A stretch of 64,000 nucleotides of DNA, taken from assembly GCA_031216915.1 (NCBI GenBank), contig CM062296.1, positions 450,926,287 through 450,990,286 of the forward strand, given 5' to 3'. This stretch comes from Pictodentalium vernedei. Its lineage: Eukaryota; Mollusca; Scaphopoda; Dentaliida; Dentaliidae. Made by a program: the position numbers and the translations under genes. Below the pieces are notes generated by a model that saw only the letters and a program-made list of their open reading frames with translations, made no database searches and was not told the origin of the DNA. Of the stretch, positions 32,783 to 43,164 are shown one piece after another. The number at the start of each line of letters is the position of its first letter. Within the stretch, counting starts at the first letter, position 1.

Positions 32783-34105
32783 TAATAATAATAACACTTT
32801 GGCCAGCCACTGATTTCTCGCAGTTCTCGGACGAGAAGGCCTTGATTATCCCTGTACTCCCAACTGCCTCCCTATTCCCATGCTTCTCCTCTCCTCCCAA
32901 CACTCGTAGACGAACTGCTTGATGACATCCCTTGCCCCATTCTTCCCTATCTCTCCGATCAGCATATAAACCCTCTCCTTTGAGTCTCCCCCTAACCACA
33001 TGTCCTTCATTCTCCCATCCCACTTCCCCATTATACTCCCAGTGAGTCTTATTCTTTTAGACTGGTACTTTGGGCATTCTAGAAGAAAGTGTTCCAGGGT
33101 CTCCACCATGCCCAGATTACACATATGGCACTCCCTTTCACTGTCCTTCCAAATTTTTCCCCTCAGCTCCAGGGATCGCGACCTCGTCTTGAACAATAGT
33201 GACCCCCCCCCCCCCAAAGGTGCCATCAAGGTACTCTTCAAAACCTGGCTTCTCTTTATCACGCAGGCCACCCAAAGACCTCTTTGATTTGACCCCCTCT
33301 CGCCAATTTCGGTTACAATCCTCCATGACCCTTTCTCTGACGATTTTTTTACCCTGGTTCGCCCCAACGCTCAGGTCCGAGATCTCCAGTAAGTAGTTAT
33401 CTACTAGCTCCCTCACTTGGACCATCCACTCCGTCTTGATATTTGAGCTGAAAATTCTCAGGAACATTACTTTACACCATCGGCTGTCTGGGAGATTTAC
33501 CAAATAATTAAGATAACCGAGTTTCAACAGGTCTATCCTGCCCTTGATCCTCATCCACCCAACCTCACCCCTGATTGCTTCTAGCGCTGCGGCATTACTC
33601 GACCCCGTTATCCATCGGCCTGCATCGTTCTGCAGGATTTCCAAGCTCTTTACGGCCGTTTGGTTTAGGGGTACCACTTCCGTACAGTATGTTATACTTG
33701 GCAGACCGACCATTTCCCAAATGGTCTTCCCCACGAAAACCTTATTGAAACTGTTTCTCCCTATAAGTTTCATTTGGTTAAAGATTCGCTTCCCCTTCAG
33801 AATCAGTTTATTTGTGTGTTTTCGGTAGATGCCTCTTCCTGTAATGTTTATATTTACCTCAAATACTCGTAATCACCTGCCTCCCCTACACTGAGAAGTT
33901 TGCCGCTACCTTCCGGAATGCAGAACTCACCCACTCTCCACCTGCCTGTGGGATCCACTTTGCGGCCCACTGGTATAACTTTGCTCTTGCTTTAATTAAG
34001 TTCGAGTCTCCATTTGCTCCCATTTTTCCCAACAATTCCCAGTATGTTCGTTAGCCCCTCTTCGCTTTCTTACACTAGCACCATATCGTCTGCAAAAAAT
34101 GTCGT
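32783..34105 (-). mobile_element. (TTA)n-tailed LINE, copy 2, 5'-truncated
   Basis: The 3' tail (TAATAATAATAACAC on the plus strand, 32783-32797) and the following GGCCAGCC match copy 1. Homology runs to the RT motif C (complement of TTTTTTGCAGACGATATGG, about 34085-34103) and stops, so it was truncated within the RT. It is used here to define the 3' end and to show which mutations in copy 1 are private. Confidence 0.9.
32846..34105 (-). pseudogene. LINE RT C-terminal region, frameshifted at a long G run
   Basis: Reading the minus strand: FADDMVLV remnant, then LIGRNSFNKVFVGKTIWEMV, LLKLGYLNYLVNLPDSRW (Tyr where copy 1 has a stop), RERVMEDCNRNWREGV, and DGTFGGGG at a run of about 14 G (33203-33216), which shifts the frame. 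The C-terminal CNLGMVETLEHFLLECPKY lies in another frame. Upstream of 33840 the frame is also broken. It is dead, but less damaged than copy 1 over its middle. Confidence 0.86.
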
Positions 34106-34387
34106 GTCACTAGAATGGAAAGAAAACGCTCTATCCGTTTCAAAGGGTTAATGCAGTAAAGAGAGAATACGACTTGACAACTCAACCGAGAAGATAATTG
34201 TGTCCAAAACTAAAGTTACACATGATCTGAAAGTTAAAGAAACAAACGAACATGGAATGATTTGCGAATCATACAGTCCAAAATTAGTGATAGCTAGCAG
34301 AAATATACAGGATCTCTTATGAGTCGTGATTTCATATGCAATTTCTGTATCAAGTTCCCTAAAATCAATCTGAGCCGACATTTACCG

Positions 34388-34617
34388 AGGTTTGGATCGA
34401 TTTTAGTGAGCGAGGTTCAGAAATTGCATAGCAAAGCGTGACGAATTTGAGATTTTTTTATTACATTATTATTGTCTCAATAAAATTAGCTTATGACCCG
34501 TCAGTGGTATGAGCTCGTCGAGCTCGATCCAATGGGGGAAATAATTTATGTTCTCGAGACAAAAATGAAGATCTTTAGTTATTTGCCGTCTGCTATTTGA
34601 ATTAGGTAAACAGTTAA
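34388..34617. mobile_element. Decayed hairpin MITE (family A) inside a second dispersed repeat
   Basis: The hairpin TTAGCTTATGACCCGTCAGTGG..GAGCTCGTCGAGCTCGATCC..ATAATTTATG and the right end TTAGGTAAACAG-TTAA identify the MITE (about 34455-34617). Upstream, GATCGATTTTAGTGAGCGAG and GTGACGAATTTGA are shared with 55866-55950, next to another family A copy. The left TTAA end is lost. Confidence 0.68.
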
Positions 34618-34934
34618 TGAAAAATAAGTTAATTCAATTCTACTGCCGAAACCTACTCCCTCAAAAGATTACCACGCCGACATTCACTTCTGACATCGTC
34701 CCCGTAGTAGACGTGGACGATATTTGCCGTTATGGGCTATTTGACGGTGATTGCGTGATACATTAATAACTCGGCAGTTGATACGTTACGTGAATATCTG
34801 AATGGCAAAAAGCCTTTCACCATCGCGGAATGTTATTTAAAAAATCGACGTTATAGAGTACTCGTTTATTTTCACTTGGATGACTTAGATTAGAAACTCA
34901 CTACACCCGGGACCTGAAGGGACACAGCCCGATG

Positions 34935-35002
34935 TACCCTGTCAGAACGTTATGTTGCCTCCGCCTGTGGATTAGGGTACATAAAATTCAGACAGGGTAC
35001 AC
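34935..35002. repeat. Imperfect hairpin
   Basis: TGTACCCTGTCAGAACGTTATG pairs with CATAAAATTCAGACAGGGTACA. It is flanked by more weakly pairing sequence (ACCCGGGACCTGAAGGG). A similar left arm (CATGTACCCCGTCAGAA) occurs near 52490. Confidence 0.55.
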
Positions 35003-35111
35003 TGGGGTTGTATACCTCGCGAACGACCTCTATGACTAATAATGCAAATGAAATTCTTCTGCCATACGTACATATTTTCTGATGTGTATTTATCAGTCAT
35101 AAGCATTTACG

Positions 35112-35371
35112 TACAGTATATGGAGAGTGGATTGTAACTTAATCACCCGTGGAGTGGAGTTATCACCCAAAGTACCAATTTCAAATTTTGTACATATGGA
35201 TAAAAACACAAGCAATGTTTCAGCCAATGGACCTCCGGGTTTAACCCGGAGGTCCGTTGGCTGGAACTTGTCTTGTGCGAGTTATGTTTTGCAGCAAATT
35301 TGTTATTATTGCTCGGGTGGAATCTCCACTCTACGGGTGATTTAGTGATAATACAATCCCCACGTACTGTA
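35112..35371. mobile_element. TA-flanked hairpin MITE (family B), copy 4
   Basis: Ends TA-CAGTATATGGAGAGTGG and CAATCCCCACGTACTG-TA. Central palindrome CCAATGGACCTCCGGGTTTA / ACCCGGAGGTCCGTTGG at about 35224-35262. It is close in sequence to the copy at 8601. Confidence 0.9.
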
Positions 35372-36052
35372 AGGTGTCACCGTTGTGTCGTTATTAGGGG
35401 TATCGCAAAAAGGATCACGGTTGGGAAGATTATTTTGTATTGCCCTAAAACGTGGCAGTTTGTTTTCTAAAATTATCAAACGAGAGGCGCTAGAGTTGGC
35501 CATATTCTAACGATCGTTGGGTCGGCCATGGGACGGACTGTCGCCTGTGCTTTATTTCTAATGACGCTATGGCACCTGCGACGTGCCTCATTTAAAAGAA
35601 AAGTACACTTTTTCACTTACCTAAAATATGAGCAGTAGGATATATCTAAAAATGTCTACAGGAGTGTCCTGAAGATGATCGATTGTTGTGTGGGGATGGG
35701 AGGGCGTGTAAACCTGATTTAGACGTAATCATCTTGCGGACAGAATCGGCCATGTTGACTTCTTCGGTGAACACATTTCAGTTTTCGACTCATCGACGTG
35801 CATTCAAAGATCTTCCAGCTGTGGGTTTGGGGTACTTTTTCGTGAATTATTACATCCCCCATCACCTGGACAAAAAATTAGATTTGATTCATTGTGCGTT
35901 GGATAGGGGGTTAATCAGATACAATACACAGTCGCGTTCAGATACACCCGTATTAAAAAGTATATGGCCTCATTCCACAGTTTCTATTTGGATTGTATCA
36001 ATTTTAGCACACCAATTGAATACTCACCCGCGGTATTTTTCATTTACACTTT
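35372..36052. other. Unassigned stretch with an unrecognised open frame
   Basis: A plus-strand frame (35683-36054) is open for 123 codons and runs up to the LINE junction at 36053. I recognise no motif in it. It is not supported as a gene. Confidence 0.4.
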
Positions 36053-36500
36053 AGTTTAAACAGTATTTATTCAATAATTGACATGTGTATACATTTCACA
36101 ATAACATTTGACTAACAAAAAAATGAACAACACTAGATACAAAAAGTATACACAAAACAAGAAAGCATATTGTTGTGTATTGGAGGGAATCGACAGAAAG
36201 CTAAAGCTTATGTGGGTCGTCTCCCTGTCAACGTATAACTTACTCCTGTAGGTGGTACAGATGAACGGAAGAGCCCAAACGTCGTTGCATGAAGGCCGAT
36301 ATCCTCCCTTCATTGTAAATTTACTACGTTAGTTGCTACGATTGGAGATCAAGCGGGTTAAGCGTCATATCAGAATAGATACGGAGCAGAGGAAGGCGCC
36401 TCGACTGCCAGGCAACGACGTGTGGGATTGTTTAAACTTCAATGTGAAATGAAGGGAAAAACAGAAGAAAGAACAGAAGCACTGATAGATCGAAAGAAGA
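36053..36500 (-). mobile_element. LINE 3' end, same family as 25721 and 27736, copy 3
   Basis: The minus-strand terminus is AATAAATACTGTTTAAACT. As in the other two copies, a stem-loop-like AAGCTAAAGCTTAT / GTCGTCTCC motif lies about 150 bp inside the end (36197-36225). An AG-rich stretch follows further in. The 5' limit is uncertain; no RT is present. Confidence 0.72.
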
Positions 36501-36784
36501 GGAAAGGAACTGATATGATGCAATCAGCTTGAATACATGATACATAGAGATTATCACCATTATGCGGATGCAAAGGAGCATGAGACCTCCACTGACAGCA
36601 CACGACGAGTCTAGGACAAGTCGCGATCTATCCCCAGATTTACACCTTCACCTCCTGCCTAACGCAACTGCGATATCCCTTATTTATAAAAAATCGTTAT
36701 TTAGATTTTATTGTCTTTTTTTAATTGTAGTCTTCATAACAGAGCTTGTAATACTTCAGTGGAGTAAAAAACAAAGTTTTCTGA

Positions 36785-36885
36785 CCCCACTTATCGTAAA
36801 GAGTGGAACGGTTCGTCAAGCTCTTTACGATAAGTGGGGTCAGCTACTGTGGAACGGTTCGTCAAACTCTTTACCATAAGTGGGG
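36785..36885 (+). repeat. Hairpin with one left arm and two right arms
   Basis: GACCCCACTTATCGTAAAGAG (left arm) is followed by TGGAACGGTTCGTCAAG, then the perfect complement CTCTTTACGATAAGTGGGGTC, then AGCTACTG, a second TGGAACGGTTCGTCAAA and a second right arm with one mismatch. Two alternative stems are possible from one left arm. Confidence 0.88.
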
Positions 36886-36928
36886 TCGGGAAACTTTGGT
36901 TCAAGCACTAATTAAAACATTTAGCCAA

Positions 36929-37010
36929 GAAATTGTTTTTGTCCTGGAATGTATTCATTAGACACATTATTGATTGTTTTTGTCCTGTGAGGTATTCATT
37001 AAACGTATAT
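36929..37010 (+). repeat. Short tandem duplication
   Basis: TTGTTTTTGTCCTGGAATGT and ATTCATTAGACACATTATTGA recur as TTGTTTTTGTCCTGTGAGGT and ATTCATTAAACGTATATTG. Two diverged copies, unit about 42 bp. Confidence 0.7.
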
Positions 37011-37404
37011 TGCTGACATTACCTTTTCTACCGGGGAATAAACACACTCGATCTCGAAAGTTTCCCGTTGTGTTCATTTAGTGCCCATGCATATTGTCAC
37101 AAGTATTAGTCATGTTCAGGTCTTTCTCAATCATGGATATCATAATATGTATTTGACACTTCTGTTACACACTCGAACGTGAAGATCTTGGTATCCAATC
37201 AACACTCAATACCTGTCGAATGGACTTTATCAACAGAGAACATAAGGCAATCCATTTCAAGTGTCGGTCGATACACTGAATTATTCCACTTTATACGTTA
37301 CTCCGATTACACCACTTATACGCGATTGTCTTTGTGGTACAAGGATATCATCTCCTTATTTATAAGAACCTTTAGTTTTTTTGCTTTTACTTCAAACAGT
37401 GTGA

Positions 37405-38040
37405 TCCATTAGTTAGGTTTCTTTATTAGTTGCAAATAAACTTTGATTCGATTTCCGAGTGACACTTCCACTTCTGGGACATTCAGTTTTATCAATCTAC
37501 TCAATGATGTCGCTTTATTAAACCGTTCGGCGTGGTGTGATCATATATAATTATCGTAATACAGGCGACTTTGTTTTGTATTGTGTGGGAGTTAGTATTA
37601 ACACTTTCAACCCTGAATACTTCAGTACATTATTTCACTTGTTACAAATAAACTTATGTTCGCATCCCATTGACACTTCTAGGACATTCAATTTTAAACA
37701 ACTAATCAACGATATTGCTTATCCACCCGTTCTGTGTGGTATCACCCTAGGGAATTGTAGTAGCATTGTCCATTATATTTGTAATGCGTGGAAATTTAGT
37801 ATTAAACCTATCAACACTGAGTTCATCAGTTAGTTGCCTACTACTTACAACTAAACTGTTATTAACTTCCAAATAATACTTCCATCTCCAGAACAAACAA
37901 TTTTAACAAACTATTCAGCGGTTTTGCTTTATTAACCCGTTCTGTGTGAAATCAACCTACATAATTATGACAAAATTGTCGGCTCTGTTTTGTATTGTGT
38001 TGGAATTCAGTATTAACCCTTTTAACACTAAGTTCATGAA
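37405..38040 (+). repeat. Tandem repeat, unit about 210 bp, three diverged copies
   Basis: Recurrent blocks are AGTTGCAAATAAACTTTG (37430), GTTACAAATAAACTTATG (37640) and CTTACAACTAAACTGTTA (37842). Each is followed by TGACACTTC..GACATTCA-like, TTGCTTTATTAACCCGTTCT-like and GTGTGG/AATCA blocks, with GTATTAAC.. and CAACACTGAGTTCAT between units. Copies are well diverged. No coding potential. Confidence 0.78.
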
Positions 38041-38175
38041 TTGGGGGTGTTCAACAGAAGACTATTGAGAACAACATGAGTGAATCATTTTTTATTTATG
38101 GGAAGGTTCATTTATAATTTATCTATCGGGTTGTGGGATTAAACTATTACTGAACTTCCCTTCTTCCATTTCTTG

Positions 38176-38425
38176 TTAACCCCTTGCCTAACATGAAAAG
38201 CAGACGACACTTGCAAATAAAATTCTTGAATAACTAATTGTTTTCATTTTTTGTCTCAAGGACATGTTATGACCCCTCATTGGAACGAGCCCGACGAGCT
38301 CGTTCCAAAGAGGGGTCATAACCTATGTTTTTGAGACAAAAAATGAAAGAAATAATGAAAATTAATTGGCGACTTTTGTGAATAGCGCTGGCCGGTTTTG
38401 GTCGTTACGTTGGGTAAAGGGTTAA
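38176..38425 (-). mobile_element. TTAA-flanked hairpin MITE (family A), copy 9
   Basis: TTAA at both ends. Read on the minus strand it begins CCCTTTACCCAACGTAACG and continues CCAAAACCGGCCAGCGCTAT, as copies 1 and 7. Hairpin GTTATGACCCCTCATTGG with apex GAGCCCGACGAGCTC near 38288. Little diverged. Confidence 0.92.
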
Positions 38426-38810
38426 CCTCGTCGTCTTATAATTGCAGGACACGTTTTCTTTTAAGGAAATATGTTTGTCTGCGTCTGTTATGACAACACC
38501 ATCAGACTTTTGATGGGATTATTCGAATTCTACAGTGCTAGTAGTTTGTTTGTTATAAGGAGGATGTTTTACAGGTCTCGCAAGCGACTCACTCTGAGTG
38601 GCAATTCACAATTCAATTCAGTTAGATTTATTTCCGTATCCTGAATAACTCGGGTTTAGAATGAGTACATGTTGGTTCTGTACAATATGCAACATACATA
38701 CATGCACACCCGGATGTCTGCGTTGACAGGTCTTCATACTATTTAAGCTCCCAGAGGATACATCATTCCGTAGTATACTTTTCAATTTTATCTAATCATC
38801 TGTGGCATGT

Positions 38811-38895
38811 GAATCGAAACCCATCCAGCCCCACCCCGTCCCACGGAGCTCACAGAGCTCCGAAGGACAGGGTATAACGGGATAGGTTTCGAATC
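38811..38895. repeat. Hairpin with GAGCTC-type apex
   Basis: GAATCGAAACCCATCCAGCC..CGTCCCACGGAGCT pairs with AGCTCCGAAGGACAGGG..CGGGATAGGTTTCGAAT around GAGCTCACAGAGCTC. The ends do not match family A, but the apex layout is the same as in that family. Confidence 0.72.
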
Positions 38896-39067
38896 CAGTG
38901 TCAACGTATACATAAATCATATTTCACGTATGCATATATATATAGATCCCCCACCCACACACCCACACCATTCGTTCGTAAGTTTGTAAATATATTGGAT
39001 AGCCATGAGTATAATTTTATCGGTGGTTGTTAATGATTTCAGGTAAGTGCATTTGAAATCAAGGCAT

Positions 39068-39310
39068 TTAACCCTCTACCCAACACGGACACATACACAA
39101 TATCTTGAATGACTATGTATTTTTCAATTCCTGCCTCAGAAGCGCAGCCGATGACCCATCACTGGAATGAGCCCGACGAGCTCGCTCCAATGAGAGGCCA
39201 CAAGCCATGTTCCGGAGACAAATACCGAAAACACAACAAAATTTGACAGACAGGAGATTTTCATGAGAATGGCGTGTTGGCCCTGACAGTTACTTAGAGC
39301 AAAGGGTCAA
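39068..39310 (-). mobile_element. Hairpin MITE (family A), copy 10
   Basis: TTAA-CCCTCTACCCAACACGG on the left; TCAA replaces TTAA on the right after GCAAAGGG. Core GCAGCCGATGACCCATCACTGG, apex GAGCCCGACGAGCTC, CCAATGAGAGGCCACAAGCC. Enriched in CpG-to-TpG-type changes compared with copy 7. Confidence 0.8.
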
Positions 39311-39589
39311 CTTATCACACCCCGCCAATGCACTATACCTCCTACGCTAGTTATCTAATACCTCATCTCCAAGGTTGACCAATCGTTATAAATATTGCGC
39401 TTTTCATAGCAAATGTTTAGTCGGCAGTACCACATTGGTACGAGTGTAAGCGGGACCTGCTTCCAGAGCTGACTACAGATTACCAATAGATATACACCGA
39501 CCTATACACCGACCTACAAGCGAAGTAGTTTAACAATGTAATACTGTAAAAACAAATTAGGCTTCACAGGTATTAGTATTTAAACGCAA

Positions 39590-40390
39590 TCCGCCAACTG
39601 TACACACGGCTACGGATGTCAGTGGGTCAGCTCATAGAGCTCGACCCAATCACATCCATAGCCATGTCCACCAGTTGGCTGAGTTTCACTACCATTATGT
39701 AACCTTCATATTCTATTTAACTTATACTTTATCGAATACTTTACTTATGAAATTTAGAAGTTTACACTTTTTAAGCAAATTATGATTCACGGATATGGGT
39801 ATTTGAGCAAGATCTGTCAGCCACACAGACAAGTATGGATGTCAGTGGGGCCAGCTCATAGAGCTCACCCCAACCACATCCATAATCGTGTGCGCTAGTT
39901 GGTAAAATTTCAGTACCATTATATATCCTTTTTATTTATTAACTTTAAATTTATCAAAAACTTTGTTGATGAATTTTGCAAGTTTACGTAGTAGGCTGGC
40001 GTTCTTCCAATTGATCAATTCACACAGTTTCCACATAAGTGGGCGGGCAAAATAATATTTCGGTAAGTAATATTTCCGTTCTTTATCAAAAGAGGGACAT
40101 TTTAGTAGAGTATGATACTCATCTCCTAATTCATCACAACTGAATATGCATATTCTGTTTGAGATATCAATACTAAACCAGGCTCCTACCTCTATTGGCA
40201 ATCTGTGGTTTTTACCCTAAATCGTAGTAGGTTTGCCATACTCTTCCCTGATAACTTTGTCAGATCTTGCTCTGACAACTCAATTATAAATATCCCTAGC
40301 ATTTCAGATGTGAGGTATAATTTGCCTCTCGTGAAATCTTGGAAATCCCTGCTGTATGGTTGAAGAAACATTTACATACGTGCATTATAA
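39590..40390 (-). mobile_element. LINE 3' fragment with two hairpin-bearing 3' segments
   Basis: A short RT C-terminal coding remnant (39932-40201) is followed, on the minus strand, by about 240 bp of untranslated sequence that occurs twice (39590-39800 and 39826-39960). Each carries a hairpin, ATGGATGTCAGTGGGGCCAG / ACCCCAACCACATCCAT with an AGCTCATAGAGCTC apex, and GTTGG..AATTTCAGTACCATTAT. The duplication suggests two adjacent insertions or a tandem duplication of the 3' end. Confidence 0.72.
39932..40201 (-). pseudogene. LINE ORF2 C-terminal fragment
   Basis: About 89 codons on the minus strand. ICIFSCDELGDEYHTLLKC followed by PSFDKERKYYLPKYY is the Cys/His-containing C-terminus seen after the RT in many invertebrate LINEs. 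It ends with a basic KLAKFINKVFDKFKVNK. The RT itself is absent, and the upstream frame does not continue. It belongs to a different LINE family from the two RT-bearing elements here. Confidence 0.78.
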
Positions 40391-40527
40391 CAAACTTTTT
40401 CGATTTGTTCATCCAGAATTATGTTAGTGCTTATCAATTAACCAAAACGAGCTGACCATTTGATCATGTTTATACGCAAAATACCTTTATTTGTATGGAC
40501 AAAATGTCTGAAATAAAGCTATTATAA

Positions 40528-40637
40528 GGCTTTTCCCTCTGGAAAAGACTATTGTTTTAGTACGGATTATTTTTTTTTTTTAGGCTTTTCCCTCTGGAAA
40601 AGACTATTGTTTTTCTACGGATTATTATTTTTTTTAT
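40528..40637 (+). repeat. Tandem 55-bp hairpin unit at the left end
   Basis: GGCTTTTCCCTCTGGAAAAG-ACTATTGTTTT..TACGGATTATT occurs at 40528-40582 and 40583-40637. Each has the 7-bp stem CTTTTCC/GGAAAAG. T-rich linkers follow each unit. Confidence 0.88.
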
Positions 40638-40640
40638 TTT

Positions 40641-40668
40641 GGGGGGGGGGGGGGGGGGGGGGGGGGGG
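40641..40668 (+). repeat. Homopolymer of 28 G
   Basis: An uninterrupted run of 28 G sits directly before the left-end sequence. At the equivalent junction in the second unit (46282-46310) there is a run of 29 T instead. Homopolymer length may be affected by assembly error. Confidence 0.9.
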
Positions 40669-42950
40669 TTTCCACACATTTTGTCCGTACGATTCAGAAG
40701 CCATTTTCGAACCGATTTTCACAAAATTATGCACACACATAGAGGGGCACAAAATCTAAAAATGTACCGAAGCGGATTTTTCGATTTAACCCTTATTTCG
40801 TCAGAATTGGCAAAAAACTGTCAAAATTGGGGTTTATCGGCACTTTCTCGAAACACGTCTTGTAGATTTTTTTTAAACATTCATCATTGCTAGACCTGCC
40901 TGTGATACGACCTTTGATACACACGACATATCAGGCGATGCATATGGTAACCCTCCACAGGCTGCCAAACATCGAAATTTTGATGAAATGGACTGTTTTC
41001 TGGCCCCCACAGCACCCAAACGAAACACGATAGATACACATAACTGCTTTTATTGGAAGTGGAATTCACCGAGGATCAGTTTTGTAAGTAATAAGGGTGT
41101 TCAGAAAACCAAGCGTTAACCCATTTTGGGCTGGTTAAACAGCAATACCCCCAAAAAGCTCAAAACTTCATGTTTTCCGTGGATTTCTCTAGACGAGTCT
41201 TGTAGATTTTCAGGAAATATTTGTCACTCCCAGGTCTTGGTGTGACATTACAAGTTGCATGGACAAAATATTCCGGTCAGCATTAGTTAACCCTCCCCGA
41301 GCTGCTAAACGTAAAAAATGTGATAAAATGGGCTGTTTTTGGACACGAACAGCACCCAAACGGTATACCACAGAGAAAGTGGCCTTCATTTATCGAACGC
41401 AAAATTGATCGGAAAATATTTTTGAAAGTGGTAAGGGTATTCAAAATTCGACGTCTTAACCCATTTTCGGCTGGATAAAGAGAGATACCCATTAAAACCT
41501 TAAAATACCCTCTTTCTGTGGATTTCTCTAAAAACATCTCGTAGGTTTTCAAGAAAAAATCGGCTATTTGCAGGTCTTGGTGTGACATTACAAGTTACAT
41601 GGACAAAATATTCCGGTCAGCATTAGTTAACCCTCCCAGGGCTCCTCAACATCAAAATTGTGATAAAATTGGCAGTTTGTGGACACCAACAGCACCCAAT
41701 GGGTACACCACAAAGAAAAGCGCCTCCTTTTATCCAGTGTACAATTTATACAGAAACATTTTTGTAAGTAGTAAGGGTATTCAAAAGTCGAAGTCTTAAC
41801 CCATTTTGGGTAGGCTAAGAGAGATATTCCTCAAAAGCTTTAAATTCCCATTTTCTGTGAATTTTCCTAACAGTAACTTGTAGGGTTTCAAGAAAAATTA
41901 ACTAATCGTAGGTCTTTATGTGACATTACAAGTTGTAGGGACAAAATACTCCGGTGAGCGTTTATTAACCATCTACAAGCTGCCAAGTATCGTAATTTTG
42001 TTGACATTCGCTGTTTTCGGACACGTACTGCACCCAATGTATACACGAGAGATAAACATAATCACCTTTGTTGGAAGTGGAATTCACAGAGGACCATTTT
42101 TGTAAGTAATAAGGGTATTCAAAAAGCCAAGCGTTAACCCCTGTTGGGGAGGTTAACAGGGATACCCATCAAAAGCTTAAAAATCGTTTTCCCTGGATTT
42201 CTTTACAAACATTTTGTGTGGTTTTCAAGAGAAAATGGCCGTTGATAGGTCTTGGTATCACATTATCAGTTGCATAGATAAATTATTCTGGTAGGTATTA
42301 GTTAACCCTCCATGAGCTGCTAAATGTCAAAAATTTTGAAGAAATAGTCTGTTTTTGGACACTAACAACATCAAATGGAAATGCCACAGAGAAACGTAAC
42401 TTCTTTTACTGGACGCAAAACTGATAGAGAAACATTTTTGTAAGTAGTAAGGATATTCAAAAATCGAGGTCTTAACCCATTGTCGACTGGTAAGGAGATA
42501 TACCCCTCAAAAGCTTAAAATTCCCGTTTTCTGTGGATTTCTCCAAAAAATCTAGCAGGTTTTCAAGAAAAATTGACCATTTTTAGGTCTTTGAGTGACA
42601 TTACAAGTTGCATGGACAAAATATTCCAGTAAGCAATTATTAACCCTCCAGAGCCTGGAAAGTATAGACATTTTGAGAAAATGGGCTGTTTTGGGGCACC
42701 CATAACACCCAATGTGTTCCTGCGTGATAAGCATAACCTTCCTCATTGGAAGTGAAATTCACTGAGGATCATTTTTGTAAGTAATGAAGGTATTCACAAA
42801 ACCAAGCATTAATCCGTTTTGGGCTGGTTACAGAGCGATACCCCTCAAAAGGTTAAAAATTCATATTTTCCGAGGATTTCTCTAAAAGCCTCTCGTAGGT
42901 TTTCAAGACAAATATTGGCCATTCTCATTTGAGACTACTATACTCACCTT
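40669..42950 (+). repeat. Satellite array, ~337-bp monomers, block 1
   Basis: The anchor TTTTGTAAGTAATAAGGG..TTCA and its variants fall at about 41083, 41420, 41758, 42098, 42433 and 42770, a spacing of 335-340 bp. Each monomer contains GTTAACCCTCCA..GCTGC, ATGGGCTGTTTT and GTGACATTACAAGTTGCATGG. Two monomer types alternate: AAGTAATAAGG with ACCAAGCGTTAAC, and AAGTAGTAAGG with TCGAAGTCTTAAC. The block ends in right-end-type sequence (CATTTGAGACTACTATACTC) at 42925. Confidence 0.92.
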
Positions 42951-43164
42951 GTATGAACTCAAAAGTAAGTGTATATTTATTTATTATCAAGAATAACCGC
43001 CCATAAGTTCCACTCTCACCGTGTCCCGCTTCATCGGTCGCCAGCGGTCGATTTATCCAAACAAAATTACCAAGGTTACCACCTCCCCGCTGCCTCTTTC
43101 TCCAACCAAACACACATTGAAAGGTACGCCTCACCTCGTATTCCACACTGCCCTGCATGATATC

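Noticed and set aside
33000..33828. Plus-strand frames opposite the LINE
   Set aside because: They are antisense shadows of the minus-strand reverse transcriptase.
35683..36054. 123-codon plus-strand frame as a host gene
   Set aside because: No recognised motif, no splice or promoter context, and it ends right at the LINE junction.
40639..40893. Open frame starting with a glycine run
   Set aside because: It is produced by translation of the G28 homopolymer into satellite sequence.
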